Shown here one piece after another: positions 23,588 through 34,520 of a stretch of 64,000 bases of DNA. The position numbers and the translations under genes were made by a program. The notes below the pieces were generated by a model. That model ran no database searches. It was not told the DNA's origin and saw only the letters and a list, made by a program, of their open reading frames with translations. Origin of the DNA: Marsupella aquatica (Eukaryota; Marchantiophyta); contig OZ316894.1 of the NCBI GenBank assembly GCA_973895155.1, positions 10,354,001 to 10,418,000 on the forward strand, written 5' to 3'. Position 1 is the stretch's first letter, and every line of letters starts with the position of its first letter.

Positions 23588-25623
23588 ATGAGTTTCCTTC
23601 ACCAAAAATATTTCAAAGAGGTTTTGATTCACAAGAAGGGAAACAACTTTTCAAAATGCAACACATGTAGTGAGTTGCAGCAAAGGAGGGCTCGCCTTTC
23701 TGGAGGAAAAGAGGAGTTGGAGATTTTTAGAAGAGATGAAGAGGAGCATCATGAAGATCACACACAAGGGAGACTCTTATATCATGCATGGAGGTCGCAC
23801 TCAGTTGCACATCCCAAGGAGTCAGTTTGTATAATCCATGACAAGATGGACCATTGTAAAACTGCTCTCCCCAAAATGCCATGGAATCCAAAAGATTGCG
23901 ATGGGTCGATCCGACTACCAATCACTGTAACAGGTATTTTAACTCATGGTCATGGACCAAAAGCTGTGGCTCAGTATAATCTGGCTTGCTGGGCTCCAGA
24001 TTCAAATGCAAGCGTTGGGTCAATTGACTCAATTCTACGGATGTTAGAAAATCCGGAACCGATGATAAATTCGCTTCGGGAGGGTCCGGATTCCACAAAG
24101 ATCTTCAACAATCTTCTATGGGGGAGAACAGATGTTCTTGAGGAAGATGTGAGGAAAGCATTTAATGAAGACTCCAGTTTCATCGAAGAGCAAGGTAAGA
24201 TAATTTTGAAGTTGAGAGTTTTAATGTTGTAATTATTATTAGCCATGATTGTTTTGGATAGAATTGATAGTGTAAAAAAAGGTTACTTGAAGTACACATT
24301 TTTCTAATTAAAAAAATATTTGGATTTGGAATGATGCAGCTAAGTCATCATCTTTGCCTCCGAGTCAATGTTTCAGGCCTCTCCCACGTACACTAAAATT
24401 GCAGCTTGACAACGCACCAAGTGATAACAAAAATCGATTTGTTATGGCTTATTTATCATTGTTAACAGCAAGGAAGGTCTTTGAGGAGGTACAACTTGGA
24501 TTCCTTATGGTAGGGCATACTCATGAAGATGTTGATGCCATGTTTGGAAACTTTTCTGAATCTCTTATGCACAATCCAACATGGACATTACCTGATTTGA
24601 TGAGTTTATTCATGAGAGCAAGAACACCGAGTCCGGTTCCACATTTTGTACAAGAAGTACCGGATTTCAAAGGATACGTAGAGCCTTTTTTACTGAGAGG
24701 CCCAGACTCATTGGTGGGGCATGGAAAGCCCCGCCTATTTAGATTCTATGTACGAGAGGATGGGATGCCATGCTTTCAGTATAAGCTCAAGTCCAATGAT
24801 GATGTCCCATGGGTGCCAAAGGAGGGTATTGACTTGTGGTCTTGGGGAGAAGATGGATGTCCAAACCTTCCGTCTGGGATGCCAAAAAGACTTCCTATGA
24901 CGGAAATAAGCATGTTGGCTGATGTTCGGGTGGGAATACAAAAACATTTGAAGTTCTTCCAATTGATCGTGGATAGAAGTGAGACAGAGGAATTAAAAGA
25001 ATCTTGGGATGATCTCATCCAATATTGGAAGGTTGTCTTAGCGACACTGGAAACAGAGGTTGTACAATATAGGCCAGAAGATGGAGAACACTTGAAAGGT
25101 GGATTTTGGCCACAGACAAATTGGAGAGACAATGTGCCTATCACTTTTCGGAATATTGCGTGTGAGTTGGATGCAAGAGAGGACTATGTTGGACTTGTGA
25201 AGAATAGGCCACGGGAAGCCTTTCAACCGAGAGTAGATATTGTGAAGGGCCATTTTATCTTGCAAAGACCAGCAACGGAGGATATAGAGAACTACCCGGT
25301 TCATTTGGGACGAGTGGTGAGCGATGTGGAAGAAGGAGAACTGAATGATGAGAACAAGCTTGAACATGTGTGTTCAGTGGAGTGGTTTCGGCCTCATATG
25401 GGCAAGAGTGAAGTGGGGCAAAAAGAAAGATGGAAAAATTGTTGGAGTAAAAATGGGAACGGGATGAACGAGAATATCCTATGCCTCACAAAATAACCGT
25501 GAATAGTGTTTTGTGGTGTTTCAAGTCTCGAAACACTAAAACTGGTTTGGTTGGAATTCCTAAATCTGTTGTTGCTAAAGCACAAGATAATCTTGAGAGA
25601 TGCAAACAAGTAGAGGCTGGCGC
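23588..25623 (+). pseudogene. DUF7869 domain, core and C-terminus
   Basis: Exons 23588-24194 and about 24340-25623 are joined by a GT-AG intron (24195-24339) that restores EEQAKSSSLPPSQC. The first exon has the FSKCNTCSELQQRRARL zinc-like motif and IIHDKMDHCKTALPKM, a likely first acidic site. The second has LQLDNAPSDNKNRFVMAYLS and FLMVGHTHEDVDAMFGNFSE, the hallmark motifs of DUF7869, whose conserved Asp residues suggest an RNase H-like (DDE) fold. The frame stops at 25496, but a downstream frame encodes YPMPHKITVNSVLWCFKS and ends at 25623, which fits the family C-terminus, so a frameshift lies near 25430-25470. Although the core is intact, the upstream CACTA insertion disables the gene. 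An alternative is a still transcribed 3' fragment. Confidence 0.72.
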
Positions 25624-26143
25624 GGTTAACCAAGAATGAGGTCAGACCAATGCAGGGCCAAATAAAAGTACACTTTTAATTACTTATAGGGTTTAGGGTG
25701 GATTTTGGCGATAAATCAGATGCACTCTAGCATTGCAGAGTTATGCTCAATTTAGGGTTTAATTAGGGTACATAAATTGATGTAAATATGTATTGCACCA
25801 TTTAATTACAATCATATTTATGTAAAAGTTACTTGTTGTATTCCTATAGTAAGTTGGTTTCATATGATTCTGTCCCACTATGGATGATTGTCAAAGAAAT
25901 ATCCCTCAAAGATCACTATTTATTCTTGGTGTGAAGTTTCATGATGTTCTAAACTTCATTGTCAATTAATTTAATTAATTTAATTAAAGATCATAAACTA
26001 TAATATATTTAGAAAAAACTGGAATTTAACCAATACCCTGGTATTCACAAAATTGGGGTTCAAACAAATATGAGCACCATATAATTTGACGGCCGAGATT
26101 ACATTATTGTACATGTCAACATCTGAAAATGAGACCTTAAACC
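25624..26143. other. Convergent intergenic spacer
   Basis: AT-rich spacer between the plus-strand DUF7869 gene and the minus-strand F-box-like gene. It has an AATTAATTT repeat near 25965-25986 and no ORF of note. Confidence 0.5.
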
Positions 26144-28265
26144 CTAATCTTCTTCTCCAAAGTGGAACCTCGCCTGAGCAAAGCGTGAGATCCGCTTCTT
26201 GGGCCATCGGGGAATATGAGTGATGCTATGATCATAAGCCCACAGCCAATGGAAATCAACATCACCAGTCTCAGGGTTCACTACTGCTACTGAATACCGG
26301 CGTGACAAAATGTCACAACAAGCATTTGTGCAACATTGACACATCTCACCATTGGCAAGGACGCTCGTCCACAGGCAACATACATAGACTAACTTAAACA
26401 ACTCACATAAAGGCCGGGGGGAGTTGACGAGTCCTGTATCATGAATATAGTTTCCCACCAGTATTGTCAATCAAAAACTCGGTGGCAAGAGGATTGTCTA
26501 GCTGGTCAATCGCATCCTGAATCTCATCGAATGCTCTACGTCTATTGTGGGCATAGAATTCTGGTTCATATGCAGGATTGCCCTTCACAACATGACAGCA
26601 GTGTAGTATAAAATGTTTTACTGCACCGGTTTTCAGAAAGAGCAGGATAACTCTTCTAGAAAATGCAACATACCTATCCCACCGGATATAAATTTCTCCC
26701 TCTACCTGGTCTACGTAGAAGTGGAATGCGTTATTATAAAATGGTTTTGCGACCAGCCTGCAAATCTTTAAAATTAGTGATTCATCCAACCTCCTTAGCT
26801 GGTCCAACATGGCGCCATTCCCCCATTCCGGAGGATCCATGAAGGGTACAAAAATGCGTCGCTTGAGCATGGCTTGATCAGCGAATGGAAATCAGGAATA
26901 AATTTTGGAGAACATTAACTCATTCCAATTTTACAAATTTATTCCAACTTTACAGTACCTTGTATAACGTGTTGTGAAGCCAATGCACTTGTCAGCTAAT
27001 CATCCATAGATGCGCACAAAACTACACTCTGGACCACACAACCCAAAGTAAGGCGAAGCAATTCAGTGTCATTTACATTCAAAGTATTTCTTTACAAGCT
27101 CTTCTCGAGCAAACCACCCACTGAAAACTATTGACTACTAAATCGACCAGAGGAATGAGGAGTGCGATAAATTTATCGGATGTTTGCAATAATGCCTCAT
27201 CCACTCAGACTTGTCCATGCCATGCAAGAATTGTCCGCTTCCCACTTTCTCCAAGATTCACCCAAACTCTAAGAAACGCATCTAATCGATCATACGAGAA
27301 GCACCCAAGCATATCTATGGGAGGGAGGAAATGAGTTTCCTCTCGGAAGACCCTAGCAATATGTAGGTTTGAGAGATGGTTGGCATTAGGAATGCTTGCA
27401 AGCATTTTGTTTATGTCATTAATCTCACAGATTGCGTATTTCAATAAAGCCCAAAATTGTGTACCAACAACAAGATGGTTCCATTTATTTGAGGTGGCTC
27501 CAAGACAAATGATTGTTCTCATTCGAGCCAGTCGTTCTTCGGGTAAAAGTTTTAGGCCAAGGCCAAGGTGTTCATCTTGTGTGCAAGACAATGCCAAGAG
27601 AGGCCAAATGTGAGATTCAATGAGTTGATCAGGAAGTCCATTCAACAAACTTCTGCATTCCACACCGGACACTTTTCCTCGAATATATTTTTGACGCTCG
27701 TGGGTAATACGGATGCCATCTTAGCAACGATTAGGTTCTCCGACGTAGCCATTAAGAAGAGCTACCAAAACCACAAATAAAAGTACCTTCAATCACCAAG
27801 TTTAACCAAAGATATCCACAGTACCAACCCTAAATGATAGTTTAAAGATTAGGACTCGGACCGTATTGTATTCGCTGCACATGGGTAGGACTTGTTTAAT
27901 TAAATGTGTCCTTACAAAATGCGCCGCAATGTGAAGGTTGCAACACTCATTGTGAAAGGTTGACCCAAGGGTCCTCGTTCCAAATCTAACAACATAAGTA
28001 TGCCAATTTATGGTACTTGTTGTCAAGATGACAACTGTAACAATAGTTACAAGAAAACTCCAAAGAATGGAAACATGCCGTTAACATCAATCTCGAACGG
28101 AACTCCTGCACAATTCATTCCGCAAATTTCAATCCGGAGAGGATTCTGCCTATCTCTAGGATCAATACCACCCATCCACAACGCTCCTACACCAATGGGG
28201 AGAACTTTGCATTGCACGAGTTTTTTGTACAACCGGCGTGCACAATTTTGAATTAAGACAGCCAT
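26144..28265 (-). pseudogene. F-box-like multicopy gene, copy 1 (decayed)
   Basis: Read on the minus strand, segments occur in this order. At 28265-28047, starting at an ATG, is MAVLIQNCARRLYKKLV, with GALWMGGIDPRDRQNPLRIE. At 27760-27205 is an F-box-like block, SLLNGLPDQLIESHIWPLL then TSNKWNHLVVGTQFWALLKY. At 26870-26144 is a C-terminal block with YIRWDRYVAFSRRVILLFLK, FILHCCHVVKG, a Cys cluster (CQCCTNACCDI) and VAVVNPETGDVDFHWLWAY. The same order of the first two blocks recurs at 61.4-62.4 kb, and the C-terminal block recurs at 51.1-51.8 kb, so this is one gene family. Decay is visible: a TGA at 26439-26441 and a frame change in a C-run (near 26415) break the C-terminus where the 51-kb copy is open, and the F-box segment changes frame near 27690. 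The F-box call is a weak motif match; the C-terminal block is unknown to me. Confidence 0.6.
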
Positions 28266-28395
28266 TTCTCACTATACCTGTGATCCACCGAGTGCAATTG
28301 ACCTTTCGTTGTGCCTCCTAAACCCTGCAGCACTGCGACATCACAGAGGAAGATGAGTCTCCAACCAAAACAGAGGAAGATGAGTCTCATAGGAG

Positions 28396-28925
28396 GGTGC
28401 GATAAGTTTATCGCACCTCGCATTCACCTTGAAGACATGACTCCCTCACACACCTAAGCCCTGTAACCATCAAAAGAATGAGCACTCCCATAATTTTATT
28501 GGATGTCCTCTGAACCATCTTCAATCCATCACAAGAATGGAAACTCCGATAAATTTATCGGAGTCTCAAGCAATCTTCAATCAATCACAGGAATGGTAAC
28601 TCCAATAAATTTATGGGAGTCTCAAACAATCTTCAATCAATCACAGGAATGGAAACTCTGATAAATTTATTGGAGTCTCAATTAATTCTTTATCCATCAA
28701 AGGAATGAATACTCCGATAAATTTATCGGACCTTGAATATAGTCTATGGAATGAATGCGCACTCCTCTAATTTTACTAGATCAAAGGAATGCAACAAGAG
28801 GAATGTAGAATGCGATAAATTTATCGCAGTCTGCTCGGATCAGGACATTGACACCAAATGACAAGTCAACCTTACATGGATGATACTCGAACTGGAATGG
28901 TAGTTCCAATAAATTTATCGGGTTC
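28396..28925. repeat. Array of AT-rich palindromes, core GATAAATTTATC
   Basis: Copies lie at about 28396, 28483 (degenerate), 28543, 28599, 28655, 28711, 28761 (degenerate), 28811 and 28903. The 28543 copy is a perfect 22-bp palindrome around CCGATAAATTTATCGG. Several are embedded in 56-bp units that share AATCTTCAATCAATCACAGG. A further copy (GCGATAAATTTATCGG) lies at 27164-27179 beside the F-box exon. The array sits between the gene's first ATG (28265) and its TATA box (29051-29060), so it would be transcribed as leader. Confidence 0.85.
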
Positions 28926-29050
28926 TATGGAGAAAGAGTCAAGTCTCATGAGGGAATGATTGTAAGACTTGATAGGAGTTCAGTAGTTGCTTTGAGTGAG
29001 GTGTTGTTTGCTCTGGTGAAAATCAACTTTTTATGGGCAGCCCGCTCCTC

Positions 29051-29122
29051 TTTATAAAGGGGAAGCTCTAACCATGGTTACTTCCCCTTAACCATGGTTA
29101 CTTTCCACCTTAACCCGGGTTA
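29051..29122 (-). promoter_or_regulatory. TATA box with three 12-bp palindromes upstream
   Basis: On the minus strand a good TATA box (CCTTTATAAAGAGG) spans 29053-29060 and neighbours. Immediately upstream of it are three palindromes about 20 bp apart: TAACCATGGTTA at 29069-29080 and 29089-29100, and TAACCCGGGTTA at 29111-29122. Orientation and distance fit the promoter of the minus-strand F-box-like gene, with a leader of roughly 750 bp. Confidence 0.6.
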
Positions 29123-29322
29123 GTGCGTGGTTGACCCTCGATTACATGGTTTTGGACCAAGTTACTCGTAGTTTGGACTTTTTCACAGACCAAATGTAAA
29201 ACCCGATGCACGTATCGCTCCCTGCATTCCCGCGGTGATGCAATGTAGGCAACTGTCTGGTGTTTTTTTGCTTTTTTGACAGTTTTATCGGAGATTGCAT
29301 TGCCTTAAAAAAAAATAGAATC

Positions 29323-29370
29323 GGGCTAAACGAGAAGTGTGTCACACTTCTCGGTCGGTCCAAAATTGTG
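29323..29370. repeat. Head-to-head relic of the 39-44 kb element's terminal repeat
   Basis: The centre is a palindrome, GAGAAGTGTGTCACACTTCT. The outer parts, GGGCTAAACGAG on the left and CTCGGTCGGTCC plus AAAATTGTG on the right, match the terminal inverted repeat GGACCAAACGAGAAGTGTGA of the 39253-44420 element. It may be a tiny deletion derivative of that family. Confidence 0.5.
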
Positions 29371-29723
29371 TTCCAAGACAATCCCCTTCTCCCACATCTG
29401 GAAAATTGTCTCTTGAAGATCCCAAATTTCACCCGTTTGAAAAGCAATCTGGAACGTTGGGTCATGTTTGGCCATGCTATCACAAACACGGGGAGTGTAT
29501 TCCAACATACATTGCAGACAACAAGCTTAATTTGCAAACATCCTTGGTCGATCCTACATCCATTTCAACAAAGATATTGTGGCACACACGAACTCTGTCA
29601 ATATTAGTCATGTTCTTCCTATACTCCTGGTCATAATATATTGTGCTGAAAGCCCAACTTCTAGACCTCCGATTTGGTAAGTCCTACGTATACCCAAGCT
29701 TCCAACTCACCATGAATTTTCTT
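29340..29723 (-). pseudogene. ParB-like gene, 3' part
   Basis: This is the continuation of the 31.5-kb ORF after removal of the CACTA element: the frame reads on as KIHGELEAWVYVGLTKSEV and then hits TAG. Further pieces in other frames, YYDQEYRKNMTNIDRVRVCH and MLEYTPRVCDSMAKHDPTF, look like the decayed remainder. At least two frame changes and one stop are present. The function of this C-terminal part is unknown to me. Confidence 0.45.
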
Positions 29724-30058
29724 CACTAGTACATATTAAGCTGATTTCCGATGCTCAATTTTTGCGAACAATCGGCGTCCGATTCTTTTAGCATCGGAAA
29801 TTCCGATTATCACAAAATGGCAATATGCCATACTCTTGGCTTCGGATATCTTCATCACCGATATAATTGACAACGGAACCTTTCCGATGCGTTAAAAAAT
29901 GGATCATATCCGTTAGAAAACACATCGGATCCCTCAACAAAAACTTTGATTGATATGTCCAATGTTTTTTGTAACGAAAATGATGTGCGTTACAATATTG
30001 ATCGAAAAGTTCCGTAGTTAATAAGAACGGATATTATATCCGATTGTGCTAACATGGC

Positions 30059-30135
30059 AAAGTCCGATGCTGGGAGAATGGGAAAGTCCGATGCTGGGAG
30101 TATGGGAAAGTCCGATGCTGGGAGAATGGGAAAGT
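30059..30135. repeat. 24-bp minisatellite, three units (left side of the small CACTA)
   Basis: Three head-to-tail copies of AAGTCCGATGCTGGGAGAAT plus GGGA, period 24 bp. The same unit occurs inverted at 30974-31104, so the two arrays form an interrupted inverted repeat. Because the period is a multiple of three, it creates spurious repetitive ORFs. Confidence 0.9.
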
Positions 30136-30973
30136 CTGGTTGTGGCAAAAAGACAAATTTTGATTGTGTTAGAATGAAAAGTTTTGATGTGTTAGATGGG
30201 GTATGTGGTTGCACCGACATACTCTTCCCAAAAGATGCAATCATTCTTGCATGCATGAATAACTTTATACTTGAGGCAAATGGACTTGAGTGTTGTTTTT
30301 GCCTCCTTCCAAGACCCAACATATTGTTCCCTTAAGGAAATATGTGCTCAACATGCAACCAAGTCCAAAATACATCATCTAGAAGGAGATTGCTTCTCTC
30401 ATGTAGTCTTTGTTGCAAGTCCAACAACAACATAGTTGATAAAAGATGAGACAATCAGGAGCCATTGATGCTAAGGCTTTGGAAGGACCAAAATATCATC
30501 AATAACTAATAAGCCATATTATATTATTATCGAATATTATCGACGAATGACCCCTGCCAAATTTCTATTGGTTTCTCCTAGGGGAATGTAACAGGGTAAC
30601 TAGAATAGGTCACTTGATGCAAAGATCTAATCTCATGATAGAGAAAAATGGATCAAGAATGGGTCCAAATTATGGGTCTTAGTAAATTCACAAGTGTATA
30701 AAATCCCCAAACACTCTAAGTCAAACAACAAAAGTGCTAAGCTTGCATGTACAATGTAAGGAATAAGAACCACAAAGTTAAGCTCATGTTGGAGGAATAG
30801 CAATTGGGATGGGTGACCAATTAGTTGAGAAAATTTGAAGAGTTCACATGTCAAGGGAAATGGGCACCTAGCTCATATTTCCAAATGAAAGTAGAACCCA
30901 ATTAAAGGATTGGAAGAGATGGGTGACCTGCATGTCGCGTCCGCTGAAATGCATATCCCATTTTGATTGCTTT

Positions 30974-31104
30974 GGACTTTCCCATTCTCCTAGCATCGGA
31001 CTTTCCCATTCTTCTAGCATCGGACTTTCCCATTCTCTCACCATCGGACTTTCCCATTCTCCTAGCATCGGACTTTCCCATTCTCCCACCATCGGACTTT
31101 CCGA
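30974..31104. repeat. 24-bp minisatellite, five units (right side, inverted)
   Basis: Five copies of GGACTTTCCCATTCTCCTAG plus CATC, period 24 bp, inverted relative to the left array. Unit ends vary (CTAGCATC or CACCATC). The TCCGAT core is the likely binding motif of this CACTA family. Confidence 0.9.
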
Positions 31105-31248
31105 TAGAAGTCCGATTGTCGATATCCGATACTATTAAAATGGCATGTTGCAATGCTAGTAGTATCGGATGTATGGTTTTTCAAAATTTATTTTACAAAG
31201 GCATCCGATGTGGAGAGAAACGGAAAAAGGAGGTAAAATGTACTAGTG

Positions 31249-31640
31249 CTTCCCATACATTTTATACAATTCGGCCTTTGCCCGAGCACCATGATTTCCT
31301 CCAATAATTCTATACTTCCATACTCTGGACTTTCCAATGTCCCAATCCTTGATTATGGGACAATCCTCCGGATCCACACACAACACAAACGGTGCGCTAA
31401 AGTTAGTGGGGTTCTTCCTTAGAAGAATCTTGATATTCTCCACATGCAATTTGTCCACTGGTCTGATCAAAGTTGACTTCTCTCCAACTTCATCAAAAAT
31501 TAATTTGTTGACATGCAAGAGGCAGTTGTCCTTTGAACCCTTCGCTGCATCAGTAGACTGAGCTCCGCTTTGATGGCGTCAGTCTCATACATCGAAAGAG
31601 AAGTCTCCTCCTCTTCATCAATCTAGAAAACACCGTTTGA
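31249..31640 (-). pseudogene. ParB-like gene, 5' part
   Basis: The frame includes LIRPVDKLHVENIKILLRKN and FSAPFVLCVDPEDCPIIKDW, then KYRIIGGNHGARAKAELYKM. The GGNH box followed by an Ala-rich helix and the preceding strand-turn pattern resemble the ParB/sulfiredoxin-type nuclease fold, in which the GxxH-like box binds nucleotide. It carries the small CACTA element at its 3' end, after LYKMYGK. Upstream, an acidic stretch (IDEEEETSL, near 31600-31630) lies in another frame, suggesting a frameshift or an exon boundary. Similar ParB-like ORFs occur in uncharacterised mobile elements; that link is inference here. Confidence 0.5.
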
Positions 31641-31773
31641 AATTAGATTACAAAAGAAACAGCAAAATTTTTATCGGAATCCTCATTCATCAATAGAAAA
31701 TCAAAGTTTGGTAACACTTACTGATCGAATGGAAGGAACCTCGGCTTGTATATCCAAATGAGGCAAACGCTCA

Positions 31774-31873
31774 NNNNNNNNNNNNNNNNNNNNNNNNNNN
31801 NNNNNNNNNNNNNNNNNNNNNNNNNNNNNNNNNNNNNNNNNNNNNNNNNNNNNNNNNNNNNNNNNNNNNNNNN
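31774..31873. other. Assembly gap (100 N)
   Basis: Exactly 100 N, the convention for a scaffold gap of unknown size. Features on the two sides should not be assumed adjacent. Confidence 0.99.
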
Positions 31874-34249
31874 TTAGCTAGGTTTTATAATTTCTTTCTA
31901 GCTGTGTAGGCTTCGGAATACATATATCAACTGGAGGCCTTATGTTTTCCACGTCATCGATCCACAGAAATAATAAAAATTTATTATGATTGTTATATAT
32001 ATATATATATGATTCTCGTGGGTTACAAGCATAAATAATGCTAGAGCTGGCGGGCCTTTTTCAATTCATCAGTCACATTAATTGAGAAAACTCTACAATT
32101 TAATTTGCTCTGGATCTGGGAATCATCTGGGTGTCAACGTTCTGACTTACTAGAAGCATATATTATCCAGCCAGTGATCGCGCGAGAACTTTGGACGAAA
32201 CTAGAGTGGAGTTTTGTCACACAAGGCTAGCTATATATCAATACAACTGTTTACTGAGTTATTAATACTAGTAGTGTCCTTCCAACTTACGACGTTTTCT
32301 TGAGCCTTTTGGCAATCAGCTTTTCTATCTAGATTGAATCTAACCTCATTTTCAGATGTCTTTCATGCGGACCCCTGGCCTATATTTGTCATCAGTGGAG
32401 AAGGGTTTTGACAGAATTCCATCCTGTGCCCTGGGTGAAATGTCACGTACTTGAATTGATTGTGTGCAGGTATGCCCTGTTGGGAACAGGTAAGTGGAAC
32501 ATGAACGTCGACTGGAAGCTGCTTGCGAACGGGGAGGCTGGTCCCTCTGCTTTCTGGACAATCGATGATGCAGGATTCTGGAGGGCATTGGAAGATCAAT
32601 TGGAGAACCCTGATGCTGAAGAGACTAAAATCTGTGACTGGCGAAGCACGAGACCCTGAAACCGACGAGACTAGCGAGAATCTGTGACGTACTGGCGAAG
32701 CAGTACTGCCGTTTAGAAGGAGAAATAACGTACTGCCACAACGAGCATACTGCCGTGATTAGTCGAATAAGTACATATATTTGAATAAGGAACAGTACCT
32801 TATTGAAACTGTTTTTGCATGTATTCCGAATAAAATGAGCTCGGTGTCGGACTCAAACGACCATGACTATCATTCAATATAACACTACTGGCGTCAATTC
32901 AAGAGAATATCGATCGATCAGTGACTACGTAGATCTCATTTGCTTCCTGCAATGGCCAGTACGTTGACAGCAATACTAGCTAGCAAGGTGCACTCCTAGC
33001 TTAGGTTGTGGAATATTGAATGAGTATGAAATAGTTTGCAACTGAGGCTGGGGATTGGGAGTCTCAAGCATTCTAGCTATAAATTTCAGCTTTCTGTATT
33101 GCCGAACCACCCCGTTAATTTGGCTCTTATACAAGATACCAGCAACTTGTAACTAAAATATCTTTGATTTGGCAGCAAGAACGGGCTTTGTATTGTTCTC
33201 TACCTCCATCCGGTTTTAGCTTTATTTTGAATAAGCGGATAATTTTAACTGGTCCACGCGCGATCGATGCTAATTAAGGTATGATGATGGATCGAAGCTA
33301 TACTCACCAGATGTATTCTCATACTTTTCGACATTATTTGAGCCCTAGCTTTAAACTTTTACTAAATTTAATGTACGCATCATTTATATTCCAATTCAAA
33401 ATTGCATATAGCATGCTCATCTTGGAACATGTTTTATTGTTTGTCTTATAGTGATGTTAAAGTAAATAAAATATGAGAGCATAGAAGTGTTGTTATATAA
33501 GTAAAGTGTCTGCCAAGAAAGCACAGTGACCAAGAAAAGGTAGGATGTTATGATGTGTGCACTTAATTCAGGTGCCTTATGAATGACACTCCTTTCAATA
33601 AAAATCATAAATCTAGGAATGAAAAACATGAGGAGAACTTAAGAAGCTATGCATTCATGTTTTTTAGCATCATTTCTCTCACTCGTGGTGGTGGAGCCTG
33701 TTGGTTTCATCTCTAAGAAAACACATCCTGTGAAAGGGGGCTACCCAAATAAATTCAAAACACTCTAGAATACCTAAAACTAAAGGGGTCTGAAAATTAA
33801 TTTAAAATGTATAGAATACAAAGGCTGCCCCTTGATAGGCAAATTGAAATGAAAATACATGACACAAAAAGCTGAATAAGACAAAATCTGAAATGTGCAT
33901 TCACCATATAGCAGCTTCCAATTCAAAATTTTTGGCTTGCATATGATTTTGTAAAGTCAGTAGGCTCTTGAATTGGAAACTGTGAGTTCAAGGGGAGAAA
34001 AGCATGTTTATGATTTACGCAAGGTGAGTTAGCGTTTGGCAGCAATACAAATACACAAGAGTAAAATCCAGGGCCAAAAAAGGGAAAATGATATTGGGGG
34101 TGATAAGCCTATTTATTAAAAGTGTATTTTTTTGTTTATAAATCAGTCCTGAAATATACATTTTTATGGCCCCAAATGTACATTTTTTAAAATTATTTTT
34201 AATATTTTAATATTTTTTTGAAATAAAACCCACGAAAACCCACGGGAAG
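31874..34249. other. Intergenic sequence with a short TA microsatellite
   Basis: No recognisable gene apart from the exon-like ORF at 32347-32659. A (TA)n tract lies at 31994-32010. Confidence 0.5.
32347..32659 (+). other. Possible exon pair of an unrecognised gene
   Basis: A short ORF from an ATG near 32356 (MSFMRTPGLYLSSVEKGF) ends at 32453. A second frame begins after a plausible acceptor (TGTGTGCAG, ending near 32469): YALLGTGKWNMNVDWKLLAN, then FWTIDDAGFWRALEDQLENP, stop at 32657-32659. The composition is protein-like but I do not recognise it. It could be a fragment of a host gene or chance. Confidence 0.2.
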
Positions 34250-34520
34250 GGGCCAAAGCCATACAAGGCAAATGAAAAAAGACAGAAAAAGACAAAAAGA
34301 CAATGGGCCCGTAATAGCTAGGAACCTAAACTCCCAGTCAAAGCAATAAAGAGCGGGTATAAAAGGAGCCGGGACCAAAAGACCTCACTCTGAAGGGGCA
34401 ACAAGAGCCACTTTCCTAACACTAAAAATGGTGATGAGTTCTCAACTATAGAGTCTAGCATCTGCACGTGTCAACCAGATTACTCTCTCCTTACTTACTA
34501 GCTCTTTAATTCGGAGAAGT

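Larger units (their letters stand above)
29724..31248. mobile_element. Non-autonomous CACTA element, 1,525 bp
   Basis: The left end at 29724 begins CACTAGTACATATTAAGC and the right end, read on the minus strand from 31248, begins CACTAGTACATTTTACC. The 3-bp duplication CTT flanks both sides (29721-29723, 31249-31251). The interior holds repeated TCCGAT/ATCGGA motifs and no transposase. It interrupts a ParB-like coding sequence. Confidence 0.93.

Noticed and set aside
30054-31153. ORFs encoding SDAGRMGK-type or SPMLGEWE-type repeats
   Set aside because: They are produced by a 24-bp minisatellite read in several frames on both strands; period divisible by three keeps them open.
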